The notes under the pieces were generated by a model that made no database searches, was not told the DNA's origin, and saw only the letters and a list, made by a program, of their open reading frames with translations. Made by a program: the position numbers and the translations under genes. Positions 16,117 to 24,226 of a DNA stretch of 48,542 nucleotides are shown here, in pieces (positions within the stretch are counted from its first letter, which is position 1; each line of letters starts with the position of its first letter). The DNA lies in NCBI GenBank assembly GCA_029860345.1, contig JAOUBJ010000022.1, positions 1 through 48,542 of the forward strand, given 5' to 3'. Source of the stretch: Candidatus Zixiibacteriota bacterium (GTDB taxonomy: Bacteria; Zixibacteria; MSB-5A5; GN15; FEB-12).

Positions 16117-17001
16117 ATGACCACAACTTTATACGGTCACGCCATTCCCATCACGTTCCTCCATATCGCCGACCACACCTATGTTACGAGCAGCGATGGC
16201 AGGCGTTGGCATTGCTGGGGCAGGGATGAGGGTGGAGAAGTAATCTGCTCCGGTGCTGGAAACTCAGATATTGCCCAATGTGATTCAACACCGGACAGTC
16301 ACGCCGATATAGAGTACGGGGCCACCGGAGTGTGCCATCAAACGGCCAACCGAATACTGTTTCCGGCCAGTGTGAATGTCCGAAAGGCGAGGATGTCAAG
16401 CGTAACCTACAAAGCCTACGGCGTTCTGGGAAAAGACCACTGGTATGACTCTCCCGGATACTGTCCTAAGTTCTTGGCCAAAGCCGCCGCCTGCGCCCGG
16501 TCTCACAAAGATGTAGCGGGATCTCCGTTCGCCGCAGCCGGCGCCGGTGATAGTGGCAGCGTCGACGAAGAGAAACAGGCGTCGTTCATGAGAGAAATAG
16601 TCGATCTCCATGCACCGGCAATCGAGAGCTTTCACATGGTTCTCAAAAGAGAAGTGCCTGCCAGAGACGACTCTGATCTGAAGGCTGACATCTCGGCCGG
16701 AGAACTCAGGACTATGGTGAAGTATTTCTTGCGCGATGGATACGATTCAACGAAAGTTGCGCAGTTGGTGGATGTGCGGGCCGCCCTGCATGAAAGAATG
16801 AAGGATGCCTCGGCCGCGATCCTGTCCGCCGACGGTTCTCCGGAGAGCCTGGCCGAGAAGATCAACGCCGAGATAATACGAATGCAGGTCGAGATGAAGG
16901 AAGTGTTGGGCGAGGATGACTTTACCGAATTCTTCGGACATTCAGATACCGATGTCCTGGCCGTCGACCCTGAGCTGTTGGCCGCATCCATGAATCGATA
17001 G
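16117..17001 (+). CDS. Possible permuted papain-fold protein with helical C-terminus
   Basis: A 294-residue protein in two parts. Residues 1-115 are beta-rich and contain HIADHTYVTSSDGRRWHCWG (16-35) and YGATGVCHQTANRILFP (67-83). A His-first, Cys-later order with the Cys at the start of a helix (H20, C73) is what permuted NlpC/P60-type papain folds show. This is an inference, and the catalytic role is unproven. Residues 140-290 are helical and charged. They share a pattern with the next gene: R-rich helix, a dG.spe turn, then I...I..M..E...iL..d.f..lfG. The ribosome site is ACAGGAGATCGTC. No signal peptide is visible. It is the third gene of the TenA-like operon, after a 137-base gap. Confidence 0.65.
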   Translation: MTTTLYGHAIPITFLHIADHTYVTSSDGRRWHCWGRDEGGEVICSGAGNSDIAQCDSTPDSHADIEYGATGVCHQTANRILFPASVNVRKARMSSVTYKAYGVLGKDHWYDSPGYCPKFLAKAAACARSHKDVAGSPFAAAGAGDSGSVDEEKQASFMREIVDLHAPAIESFHMVLKREVPARDDSDLKADISAGELRTMVKYFLRDGYDSTKVAQLVDVRAALHERMKDASAAILSADGSPESLAEKINAEIIRMQVEMKEVLGEDDFTEFFGHSDTDVLAVDPELLAASMNR

Positions 17002-17045
17002 CCTTTCGAAGTGATGAAGGATTTAGTGGCATTGGAACCGATGCC

Positions 17046-17546
17046 ATGATACCTTATAAGGCGATCTGGCCCAAAAAGGTAGAACAGGCAGAAGACATGC
17101 GCTATGGACAACGCCTTACTGAGGATGAATACGACCGCAAACTTTCCGAGATTCATCAGGAGTTGGCATCCGATGCATCACGAGTTCGTCCGGAGGATTT
17201 TGCGGCCAGGGAGTTCGATTTATTGGTCGATCACAAGTTGGGTGTGGATTTTCCTGAAGAAAAACGGGTTAGTCTCAGAGAGGCCTCGATGCGTATCCAT
17301 GAGCACCAACTACGATTGACAAAACGTTTTCGGGACGGCGAGTTCTCGCCGCAGGAATTCGCCGTTGAGATAGGGCGGGCTATCCCGGCCATGATGGCCA
17401 AGGAGTATTCGGAGATTCTGTCTCCTGATGAGCTTGAACAATTGCTGGGTATTGTTGACGGTCAGGCACCAGAAATGCCCATTGACCCGACCATGATATC
17501 CCCAACGCAGGACATTCAGGAGCCCGGTCCGGAGGACACTTCGTAG
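17046..17546 (+). CDS. Helical protein of unknown function, related to the C-terminal part of its upstream neighbour
   Basis: A 166-residue, highly charged helical protein with no signal peptide and a Pro-rich acidic tail. I do not recognise a family. The region REASMRIHEHQLRLTKRF, DGEFSPQEFAVEIGRAIP, AMMAKEYSEILSPDELEQLL follows the same helix plan as the end of the preceding protein (RAALHERMKDASAAIL, DGSPESLAEKINAEIIRMQ, EMKEVLGEDDFTEFFG). They may therefore be duplicated modules that pair with each other. The start ATG has only a weak ribosome site, and an in-frame ATG at 17097 is an alternative. The gap of 44 bases to the upstream gene supports one operon. Confidence 0.6.
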   Translation: MIPYKAIWPKKVEQAEDMRYGQRLTEDEYDRKLSEIHQELASDASRVRPEDFAAREFDLLVDHKLGVDFPEEKRVSLREASMRIHEHQLRLTKRFRDGEFSPQEFAVEIGRAIPAMMAKEYSEILSPDELEQLLGIVDGQAPEMPIDPTMISPTQDIQEPGPEDTS

Positions 17547-17609
17547 CGTCCGCGCGGTGTTCCTCGGGTATTAGAAGTTATTCTTGGCGTCGGTGATGAG
17601 TGTGGCAGC

Positions 17610-19310
17610 CTACCCACACACCGGGGCCGGGCCGCCGTTGAACATATAGTCGACCACATAGACCAAGTCGGCGATATCTATACCGCCGGAACCGTCGACA
17701 TCGGCTGCTTCCATCATCGGCGGCGGAGGACCAGCGGTGAACATGTAGTCAACCAGGTACACAAGATCACTGATGTCGGGTCCAGCCCCATCGTTGTTAA
17801 TATCGCCGCAGACATAATCGACCACGAACTGTTGTTCGACTGCAAACTGAGAACCCTCGAAGTTGTTATCGATCGCCTGAACGCTCCAGAAATAGGTTCC
17901 GGCGGGCAGACTGTTGAGTTCCCATGTCAGGTTCTGGAATACATTACCCATGGCAACTACCCGGCGATAGCCTGTGGATGGATCGGCTGTTGGGGAGACG
18001 ATATCAACCCCGCCCGATGTTGTTCCAACTCTCACGTTGTATGTAAGTCCGGTCGAGCCCGTTTCCAGATCGGATGCGGCCAGCCAGTTCAGCGTGACAC
18101 TGTTGCCAGTCACTGTCGATTGAAGTGAGGTTGGGGGCGACGGCGGCGTATTGGCCGTCGTCACGTCATTGCGGTACAGCTCAGTGCCGAAATTGCCGGC
18201 ATGCAGGGATGCTACCACAAAGTCAAGATCACCGTCGCGGTCGAAGTCACCCCAGGCCAGAGAGCCGCAACAGCCGAGATTAAGAGTGGTATCTAAAGGC
18301 GTAAAGGTAGAGTCTCCTTCGTACTTGTGAACACCGTCGATCCACGACGCATTGACCAGGACATCCAGATCACCGTCGTTATCACAATCACCCCAGGCGA
18401 TAGAACTGCTCTCACCAGCGTCGGGTATGTTGGCGTGGATGTCGGTGAAAACATCGGAGCCGTCGTTGCGGTAAACGAAAGCGTGAATCATACCTCCGGT
18501 GCTGTCCAGTCCATCGACCAGAATGTCGAGATCGCCGTCACGGTCATAATCCCCCCAACGAGCCTGCCCGTCAAAAGTGCCGAAGTCGCCAATCCACAGG
18601 TGTTGGAACAGATCGTCGCCGTCATTACGGAAAACTACCGTCCGAGTATCCCAGAAACCGGCAGTGCCGGTGGTCAGGATGTCCAGATCGCCGTCGCTGT
18701 CGTAATCACCCCACTCGATGGAGCCGCGACTCAAACCCATTAGCCCGGCCTCAATATCTGTGAAAAGATCGCCCCCGTCATTTCGGTACACTCGGGCGAT
18801 GTCCCTGGTCGGCCATCCGGCGTAACCCATTATGGCAAAATCCAAGTCGCCGTCATTGTCATAATCGGCCCAGTCGACTGCTCCCTGGTAGACACCAAGA
18901 ACACTGATGTCGACCAATGTGAATATGTCGTTTCCGTCGTTTCGATAGACGACCGTCAGCCGGTCTTCGCCGATCTCAATGTTTGTGATGATGAAATCCA
19001 GATCACCGTCGTTATCGTAATCTCCCCAATCGACGCCGCCTTCGCTGACTTCGATGAACCCGGCGTCGATGTCGACGAATTCACTGTCGTCGTTGCGATA
19101 CAGAATTGTCACATCGCCACCGCCCCCGTTGATCTTCCCGGTCAGCAGGAAATCCAGGTCGCCGTCGCCGTCGTAGTCGCCCCAGTCGGATGAGCTGCGA
19201 AACACATCGGCAAACAGCGGATCGACCGGAGTGAATGTCTGAGCATATACCGTTGCGCAGCAAGCCAGCGTTGTCAGCACCAGCATGGCTACCGAGCCGA
19301 GAGTCTTCAT
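17610..19310 (-). CDS. Secreted FG-GAP/VCBS beta-propeller protein with fibronectin III domain and Cys-bracketed C-terminal module
   Basis: A 566-residue exported protein with a signal peptide MKTLGSVAMLVLTTLACCATVYA. About eight repeats follow, each with an Asp-rich calcium loop of the form WGDYDGDGDLDFL and a YRNDG strand (residues 30-390), typical of FG-GAP/VCBS seven- or eight-bladed propellers. A fibronectin type III-like domain (PPTSLQSTVTGNSVTLNWLA) lies at about 400-490. The 66-residue C-terminal module with paired Cys residues and a GPPPP turn ends the protein. The ribosome site GAGG lies eight bases before the ATG. It is probably an extracellular binding or adhesion protein. The gene converges with the TenA-like operon. 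Confidence 0.88.
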   Translation of the reverse strand: MKTLGSVAMLVLTTLACCATVYAQTFTPVDPLFADVFRSSSDWGDYDGDGDLDFLLTGKINGGGGDVTILYRNDDSEFVDIDAGFIEVSEGGVDWGDYDNDGDLDFIITNIEIGEDRLTVVYRNDGNDIFTLVDISVLGVYQGAVDWADYDNDGDLDFAIMGYAGWPTRDIARVYRNDGGDLFTDIEAGLMGLSRGSIEWGDYDSDGDLDILTTGTAGFWDTRTVVFRNDGDDLFQHLWIGDFGTFDGQARWGDYDRDGDLDILVDGLDSTGGMIHAFVYRNDGSDVFTDIHANIPDAGESSSIAWGDCDNDGDLDVLVNASWIDGVHKYEGDSTFTPLDTTLNLGCCGSLAWGDFDRDGDLDFVVASLHAGNFGTELYRNDVTTANTPPSPPTSLQSTVTGNSVTLNWLAASDLETGSTGLTYNVRVGTTSGGVDIVSPTADPSTGYRRVVAMGNVFQNLTWELNSLPAGTYFWSVQAIDNNFEGSQFAVEQQFVVDYVCGDINNDGAGPDISDLVYLVDYMFTAGPPPPMMEAADVDGSGGIDIADLVYVVDYMFNGGPAPVCG

Positions 19311-19392
19311 GGAAAAACCTCATCCTATATGGTTTTGTTCAGACGACGGTGTCGAGTCAACGATGAACTTGGTTGAAATGTACCTACGTTAT

Positions 19393-19410
19393 CTATGTTT
19401 GTTAACATAG
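19393..19410. promoter_or_regulatory. Inverted repeat upstream of the FG-GAP gene
   Basis: CTATGTT-TGTT-AACATAG is a 7-bp perfect inverted repeat about 85 bases before the FG-GAP start codon. It could be an operator or part of a leader hairpin. No second copy was noticed. Confidence 0.3.
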
Positions 19411-19436
19411 CATTGTTCGGGAAGTTCCTGGGTTCC

Positions 19437-19471
19437 AAAAGAAAGCGGAGAGAGTGGTGAACCGCCTCCGC
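19437..19471 (-). terminator. Probable Rho-independent terminator of the first arylsulfotransferase-like gene
   Basis: On the minus strand GCGGAG ... CTCCGC forms a 6-bp stem with an inner GGT/ACC pairing, followed directly by TTTCTTTT. It starts 64 bases after the stop codon at 19535. Confidence 0.5.
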
Positions 19472-19534
19472 CGGGCTTGTCATGGAATTGGTTTAGCGTT
19501 GTAGCACAGGAGTCTTGCGCACCCGACCGGAGAG

Positions 19535-21451
19535 CTACTCACACACCGGCGGCGGACCGCCGTTGAACATAAAGTCGACCACGTAGACAAGATCAGCTAT
19601 ATCAATGGCGCCGGAACCGTTAACGTCGGCTGCTTCCAAAACCGGTGGGGGCGGTCCACCGGTGAACATGAAATCGACCAGCCAGACCAAATCAGAGATA
19701 TTCATACCGTCTCCGGCGTGATCGATGTCACCACACTCGTAACCGGGCAGGACCATAAACGAGTAAGTGGTCGCGGGCGGGTTGGCCGGATTGCTTGTCA
19801 CGCCACCGATGCTGTCTTCACAATAGATGTAGTAAGAGACCAGGGTCGATTCGGCGATAGGCGCCAGGACGGCACCGAACAAACTGTCACCGGCCAAGCC
19901 GTCGTCGTGAGCACCATCGTCCAGCAATGCGATGGACTCATACCCGTTTCCGGTGTCTACATACAGTTCGGCAACCATCAGTCCGGAGTCGGCGGCAATG
20001 ATTGCTGTGACAATCACCGAGTCGTCGGATCGCGGAGCCAATGGCGCGTGCGATGCTGCTGCTATACTGACGGGATACAACTCAATGGGTGGACCGGGCG
20101 TCAAGTCACGACCCTGCAAGCCGGCGTAATCGGCCGATATCCGCGTACATCTGAAAACATTGTTGCCATCAGCGGCCTCACCTTGCGCCACCGGTCCGGC
20201 GTTGCCAACCGGACTGATATACTCCCACACGATCTCGCCGGCTGTAGTTACTTCAAAGAGCCGACCTTGCGGGCCGGAACAGATGAGAGTGTTGCCGTTG
20301 GGCAGACGCTGGGCGCCGGAAATAAACGAAGCATAGAAATCACCGGTGGGGTCAGCAATATAGAACCACGAAGCTGCGCTTGGGCCATGAGCGACGCCGG
20401 GCGCGGGCTGGGGGTAGTGACCGTTGCCGTCGACGGTGGTTTCTATCTCATCCACCGTGGACCACAGCCGACCCTGCCCGCCGTTATTGAACAAAAGAAC
20501 ATTGCCCTCACCCGGAAGACCAGGCGGTATCCACTGTGCGTCGTGTTGAAGGAACAGTTGCTGATCGAGCTCCGTTCCGGCATCATAGCCTATTGGGTTC
20601 CCCCAGCGATAGAGGAAATCACCACCCATGCCGCTGTTGCCGCCTGAGTGCGAGGCTGCTTCCTCGGTGGTGGTACTGTGGTCGATTATCCATATCTCGC
20701 TCGGCCTGCGACAACTGATTATGATCTGATCCAGAACCGGGTTGTACTGGACCGAATTGGCGTGAATCCAATCGTCATCACCGTTCAACGCAAAATTGAT
20801 GTCCATCAGTTCCGGGTGATCGGCCACGACACCGTAGTTCAGTTTGGTTGCATCAAAATCCTGTATCAGATGGTCCCACAAGTGCCATTCCCAAACTATG
20901 TTTCCGCCGCTGGGATATATCGGCTCAACCTCGACCACATGTGTCGGCCACAGTTGCAGAATGCCCGCATCCATGATCGAAGAATCTCTTCCATTGGCGA
21001 TAGCCTCTTCCAGGGTCAGGAATTCCCAGGCCAATAGGAGGACGTTGCCGTTGGGCATCGGTTCGATATCGTGGTGTTGCTTGACCGTTGAGTCGCTATA
21101 GATGTATTCCCAGAGCAGGGTGCCGTCCCAGTCAAGTTCCCTGATCAGTCCACCGCCGCCGACAGCCGGTGAACGTTGAGGCATAAGCAGGTGCCCGTTC
21201 TCCAAAAGGTAAACGGAATTGCCGGGGGAGAACTCTGTAGTCCAGGAGTGTATCTGCCGTCCGTGCATGTCGATCAGATAGGTAGCCTCAGCGCGCAGGG
21301 GTGAGTACAAAGTGTAACCGTCATAAGCTGCCGAATCGTGAATATACAAGCCGACTGTTTGGTCCTGTGCCGTAGCTTGACCGATAAACAAGTTGAAAAG
21401 AACTGCGGCAGCTAACACCATCCCGCCAATCGACAATAACATTTTCTGCAC
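19535..21451 (-). CDS. Secreted arylsulfotransferase-like (ASST) protein, paralogue 1, with Cys-bracketed C-terminal module
   Basis: A 638-residue exported protein of the arylsulfotransferase-like propeller family. After the signal peptide comes QTVGLYIHDSAAYDGYTLYS, then LIDMHGRQIHSWTTEF and the family signature HHDIEPMPNGNVLLLAWE, then LQHDAQWIPPG. A known relative transfers sulfate between phenols through a catalytic His. Whether this one does is unknown. A region near 480-570 looks like an Ig-like domain, then the 66-residue two-Cys calcium-loop module. The GTG at 21451 is chosen because GGAG precedes it by nine bases, while the first in-frame TTG (21487) has no ribosome site. Two closely related paralogues follow. 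Confidence 0.85.
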   Translation of the reverse strand: MQKMLLSIGGMVLAAAVLFNLFIGQATAQDQTVGLYIHDSAAYDGYTLYSPLRAEATYLIDMHGRQIHSWTTEFSPGNSVYLLENGHLLMPQRSPAVGGGGLIRELDWDGTLLWEYIYSDSTVKQHHDIEPMPNGNVLLLAWEFLTLEEAIANGRDSSIMDAGILQLWPTHVVEVEPIYPSGGNIVWEWHLWDHLIQDFDATKLNYGVVADHPELMDINFALNGDDDWIHANSVQYNPVLDQIIISCRRPSEIWIIDHSTTTEEAASHSGGNSGMGGDFLYRWGNPIGYDAGTELDQQLFLQHDAQWIPPGLPGEGNVLLFNNGGQGRLWSTVDEIETTVDGNGHYPQPAPGVAHGPSAASWFYIADPTGDFYASFISGAQRLPNGNTLICSGPQGRLFEVTTAGEIVWEYISPVGNAGPVAQGEAADGNNVFRCTRISADYAGLQGRDLTPGPPIELYPVSIAAASHAPLAPRSDDSVIVTAIIAADSGLMVAELYVDTGNGYESIALLDDGAHDDGLAGDSLFGAVLAPIAESTLVSYYIYCEDSIGGVTSNPANPPATTYSFMVLPGYECGDIDHAGDGMNISDLVWLVDFMFTGGPPPPVLEAADVNGSGAIDIADLVYVVDFMFNGGPPPVCE

Positions 21452-21564
21452 GATCCTATTCTCCGTGACTTTAGAAGTTCCTGACAAGCAATCTCTGTAC
21501 GGGTCTGTTCATATCCACCGATGAGAATAGTCGACGGTGCATGCACGTCATCGTAGTAGCAAGC

Positions 21565-21592
21565 AATATAGAACGGAACTCGGTTTTGTCAA
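21565..21592 (-). promoter_or_regulatory. Sigma70-type promoter of arylsulfotransferase-like gene 1
   Basis: On the minus strand TTGACA (21587-21592), 16 bases, TATATT (21565-21570). The same hexamers and spacing are used in front of paralogues 2 and 3. Confidence 0.65.
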
Positions 21593-21836
21593 TGTCTAGT
21601 TCAGGCGCGGCTTTATGTTGGGCCTGTAAGTATTTACATGACAAGAACGTAGGCGCAGTTGCACGTTTGGGCGGTTGGCATGAGTAAGATCACGGCCAAA
21701 AGTGTACACAAGATTACATCGCGCACGGAACTGACGGTACCCCACCCAGAGGCTTTGCGTCGGGTCGGATCATTGGTGCTCACAGGGTGAAGTTCTCCCG
21801 GTTTGGTGGACACCAAGAGAAGAAAGACCTGAGCCA
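21593..21836. other. Intergenic region without a supported gene
   Basis: A 70-codon minus-strand frame with a TTG start runs through this region and overlaps the end of the next gene. It has no ribosome site or recognisable features, so I do not call it. Confidence 0.4.
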
Positions 21837-23771
21837 CTAAAGACAAATCGGCGCCGGTCCGCCACCGAACATGAAATCCACCAGGTAGACCAGGTCGGCG
21901 ATGTCTATCGCCCCGGTGCCGTCAACATCGGCTGCTTCCAGAACCGGTGGGGGAGGCCCCCCCGTGAACATCCAGTCAACCAGAAAAACCAGGTCGGAAA
22001 TATTCACATCGTGGCCGTCACCGTCGATGTCGCCACATATTGGGATTGCACCGGATTCCACAGCCACGAAGTAGGTCGTCGTTGGTGGGTTGGGTGGGTC
22101 GGTCGTGATGGAACCGGCGTTGTCGGTAACGCTGAGATAGTAGGTACAGCCGGTCGAATTCAATAGCGGCGGAATCACGGCTGCGAACAGACCGTCGCCG
22201 GTCAGAGAATCGTGATGATTGCCGTCATCATAGAGAGTGAGTGTCGAGTATCCACTTCCGATGCTATAATGAAGTTCAGCCGTCTGGATTTGAGAGTCGG
22301 CAACTATCCAAGAACTGATCACGATTGAATCATCCTGAGCGGGGACCAGCGGGAAATGGGCAGTACTTGAGATGTTTGTAGGATACAGTTCCAGCGGTCC
22401 ACCCGGTGTCAGGTCGCGCCCCTGCAAGCCGGGGTAATCCGGAGCATAGCGGAAACACCTGAAAACACGATTGGTGGCCACCGTATCGCCCTGCGCCCCC
22501 GGTCCATCGACGCCGACCGGGTTGATATACTCCCACACCTTTTCCCCATCCGACGTTACCTCAAAAAACCACCCATGAATGCCGGCGCAAATAAGGGTGT
22601 TGCCGTTGGCCAGGCGCGATGCGCCGGATAGAATCGTCGAGTAGAATTCATCGGCGGGATCGGCGCCGTAAACCCAGGATGCTGCGGCCGGACCGTGCGC
22701 CTCGCCGGGTGCGGGCTGGGGGTAGTGGCCGTTAACGTCAACGGTGGTCTCGATCTCATCCACTGTCGAGTGCAGCCGATCCTTGCCGCCGTTGTTATAC
22801 AAGAGAATTCTGCCTTCGCCCTGCAGACCGGGGGTAATCCATTGGGCATCATGCTGAAGGTATAGCTTCTGGTCTTCTTCGGTACCTCTGTCGTACCCCT
22901 GAGGGTTACCCCAGCGGTAAAGGATGTCACCGCCCATACCGCTGTTGCCGCCTGAGTGCGAGGCTGCTTCCTCGGTGGTGGTACTGTGGTCGATGATCCA
23001 GAACTGGCTGATTTGCCGACAACTGATAATAATCTGATCCAATTGCGGATTATAATCGACGGCGTTGGCATGAAGCCAGTCATGACCGTCACTGATGGCG
23101 AAGTTTATATCCACCAGTTCCGGGTGATCGGCTACGACCCCGTAGTTAGCCTTGGTTGAATCGTAATCCTGAATCAGATGGTCCCAAAGATGCCATTCCC
23201 ACACGATGTTGCCGCCTGATGGATAGATCGGTTCAACTTCAACGACATGTTCCGGCCAAACTTCAACTATCTCGGACTCGAACAGGAGCGAATCCCTGCC
23301 GGCCGCAATTGCTTCCGGCTTACTCTTGAACTCCCAAGCCAGCAGGAGTACATTGCCGCTGGGCAGAACCTCAAAATCATGATGCTGTCGGACGGTCGAA
23401 TCAAAATAGTTGAACTCCCACAACACTGTGCCGTCCCAATCGATCTCACGGATCAGTCCGCCGCCGCCCGGGACGACTCGTGACGATCTCATTAGATGTC
23501 CGTTTTCAAGCAGATAGGCACAACCATTGGGGATATACTCAGCTTCCCAAGCGTGTACACGACGGCCGTACATGTCAATCAGGAAGGTGGTCGTTGAGTG
23601 CAGCGGCGCAAACAGCGTGTATCCATCAAAAGCGGCGGAGTCGTAGCGGAACAGTCCGAGGGTCTGTTCTTGTGCCTGAAGGGGTGAGACAAGCCAGCCG
23701 GACGACAACCCGATACTCAGCACCGCCAACATGAATAACATCTTGAAAAGCTGAGCTATGTTCAATTTCAT
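21837..23771 (-). CDS. Secreted arylsulfotransferase-like (ASST) protein, paralogue 2, with Cys-bracketed C-terminal module
   Basis: A 644-residue protein collinear with paralogue 1. It has QTLGLFRYDSAAFDGYTLFA, FLIDMYGRRVHAWEAEY, HHDFEVLPSGNVLLLAWE and LQHDAQWITPG, and the shared segment IVEVWPEHVVEVEPIYPSGG. HHDF replaces HHDI. The Met at 23771 gives a good signal peptide (KMLFMLAVLSIGLSSGWLVS). The open frame runs 90 codons further upstream, but that stretch is basic, not conserved between the paralogues, and contains the promoter. The final 66 residues are the calcium-loop module ending in ICL. It is divergent from paralogue 3, and each has its own promoter. The enzymatic activity is not established. 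Confidence 0.85.
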   Translation of the reverse strand: MKLNIAQLFKMLFMLAVLSIGLSSGWLVSPLQAQEQTLGLFRYDSAAFDGYTLFAPLHSTTTFLIDMYGRRVHAWEAEYIPNGCAYLLENGHLMRSSRVVPGGGGLIREIDWDGTVLWEFNYFDSTVRQHHDFEVLPSGNVLLLAWEFKSKPEAIAAGRDSLLFESEIVEVWPEHVVEVEPIYPSGGNIVWEWHLWDHLIQDYDSTKANYGVVADHPELVDINFAISDGHDWLHANAVDYNPQLDQIIISCRQISQFWIIDHSTTTEEAASHSGGNSGMGGDILYRWGNPQGYDRGTEEDQKLYLQHDAQWITPGLQGEGRILLYNNGGKDRLHSTVDEIETTVDVNGHYPQPAPGEAHGPAAASWVYGADPADEFYSTILSGASRLANGNTLICAGIHGWFFEVTSDGEKVWEYINPVGVDGPGAQGDTVATNRVFRCFRYAPDYPGLQGRDLTPGGPLELYPTNISSTAHFPLVPAQDDSIVISSWIVADSQIQTAELHYSIGSGYSTLTLYDDGNHHDSLTGDGLFAAVIPPLLNSTGCTYYLSVTDNAGSITTDPPNPPTTTYFVAVESGAIPICGDIDGDGHDVNISDLVFLVDWMFTGGPPPPVLEAADVDGTGAIDIADLVYLVDFMFGGGPAPICL

Positions 23772-23868
23772 TTGCAAAGCGCTCTTAGTGCGTGACCGGC
23801 TCACAGGTCGGGTTAAGGCGTCGGCAGCGGGAATTGGACCATACCTATCACACCTGGAAGTTACCTGC

Positions 23869-23896
23869 AATATAGTCGACTTCCCAAGCCTGTCAA
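23869..23896 (-). promoter_or_regulatory. Sigma70-type promoter of arylsulfotransferase-like gene 2
   Basis: On the minus strand TTGACA (23891-23896), 16 bases, TATATT (23869-23874). The predicted start is about 90 bases before the ATG at 23771. Confidence 0.65.
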
Positions 23897-23977
23897 GACG
23901 AGGCCGAAGCTGCCCTTGAGATATTCCACTCAAATCAATGTGTTCGTGCATGTTATCCCGGGGTAGCTGTTCCATCC

Positions 23978-24005
23978 TTGACAAAAAGTCAATCGCGGCT
24001 ATATT
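23978..24005 (+). promoter_or_regulatory. Sigma70-type promoter of arylsulfotransferase-like gene 3
   Basis: TTGACA (23978-23983), 16 bases, TATATT (24000-24005) on the plus strand. The predicted leader is about 215 bases, unusually long. The 23772-24226 gap holds the two divergent promoters and nothing else that I can identify. Confidence 0.6.
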
Positions 24006-24226
24006 GATTTCGTTAACACGGTTGGTGTCCTGAGAGATCAAGTTGCTCTCGCTGAGTTGATGCCGATCACTTTGATACTTCTATGACGGTGATTGTTCCA
24101 GTCTGAGACCGCGCCCGAGACACACGACCAACAAAACAGTTGGCAGATCCATTCAAGCCGATAGGCCGGCATAGGTACAACCGAGGCCAGGACCGTTACC
24201 GCGAAGACCGAAAGATTGAGAGGCTT

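Noticed and set aside
21634-21846. 70-codon minus-strand frame overlapping the end of paralogue 2
   Set aside because: TTG start without a ribosome site, overlapping a conserved C-terminal module. It may contain a hydrophobic stretch by chance.
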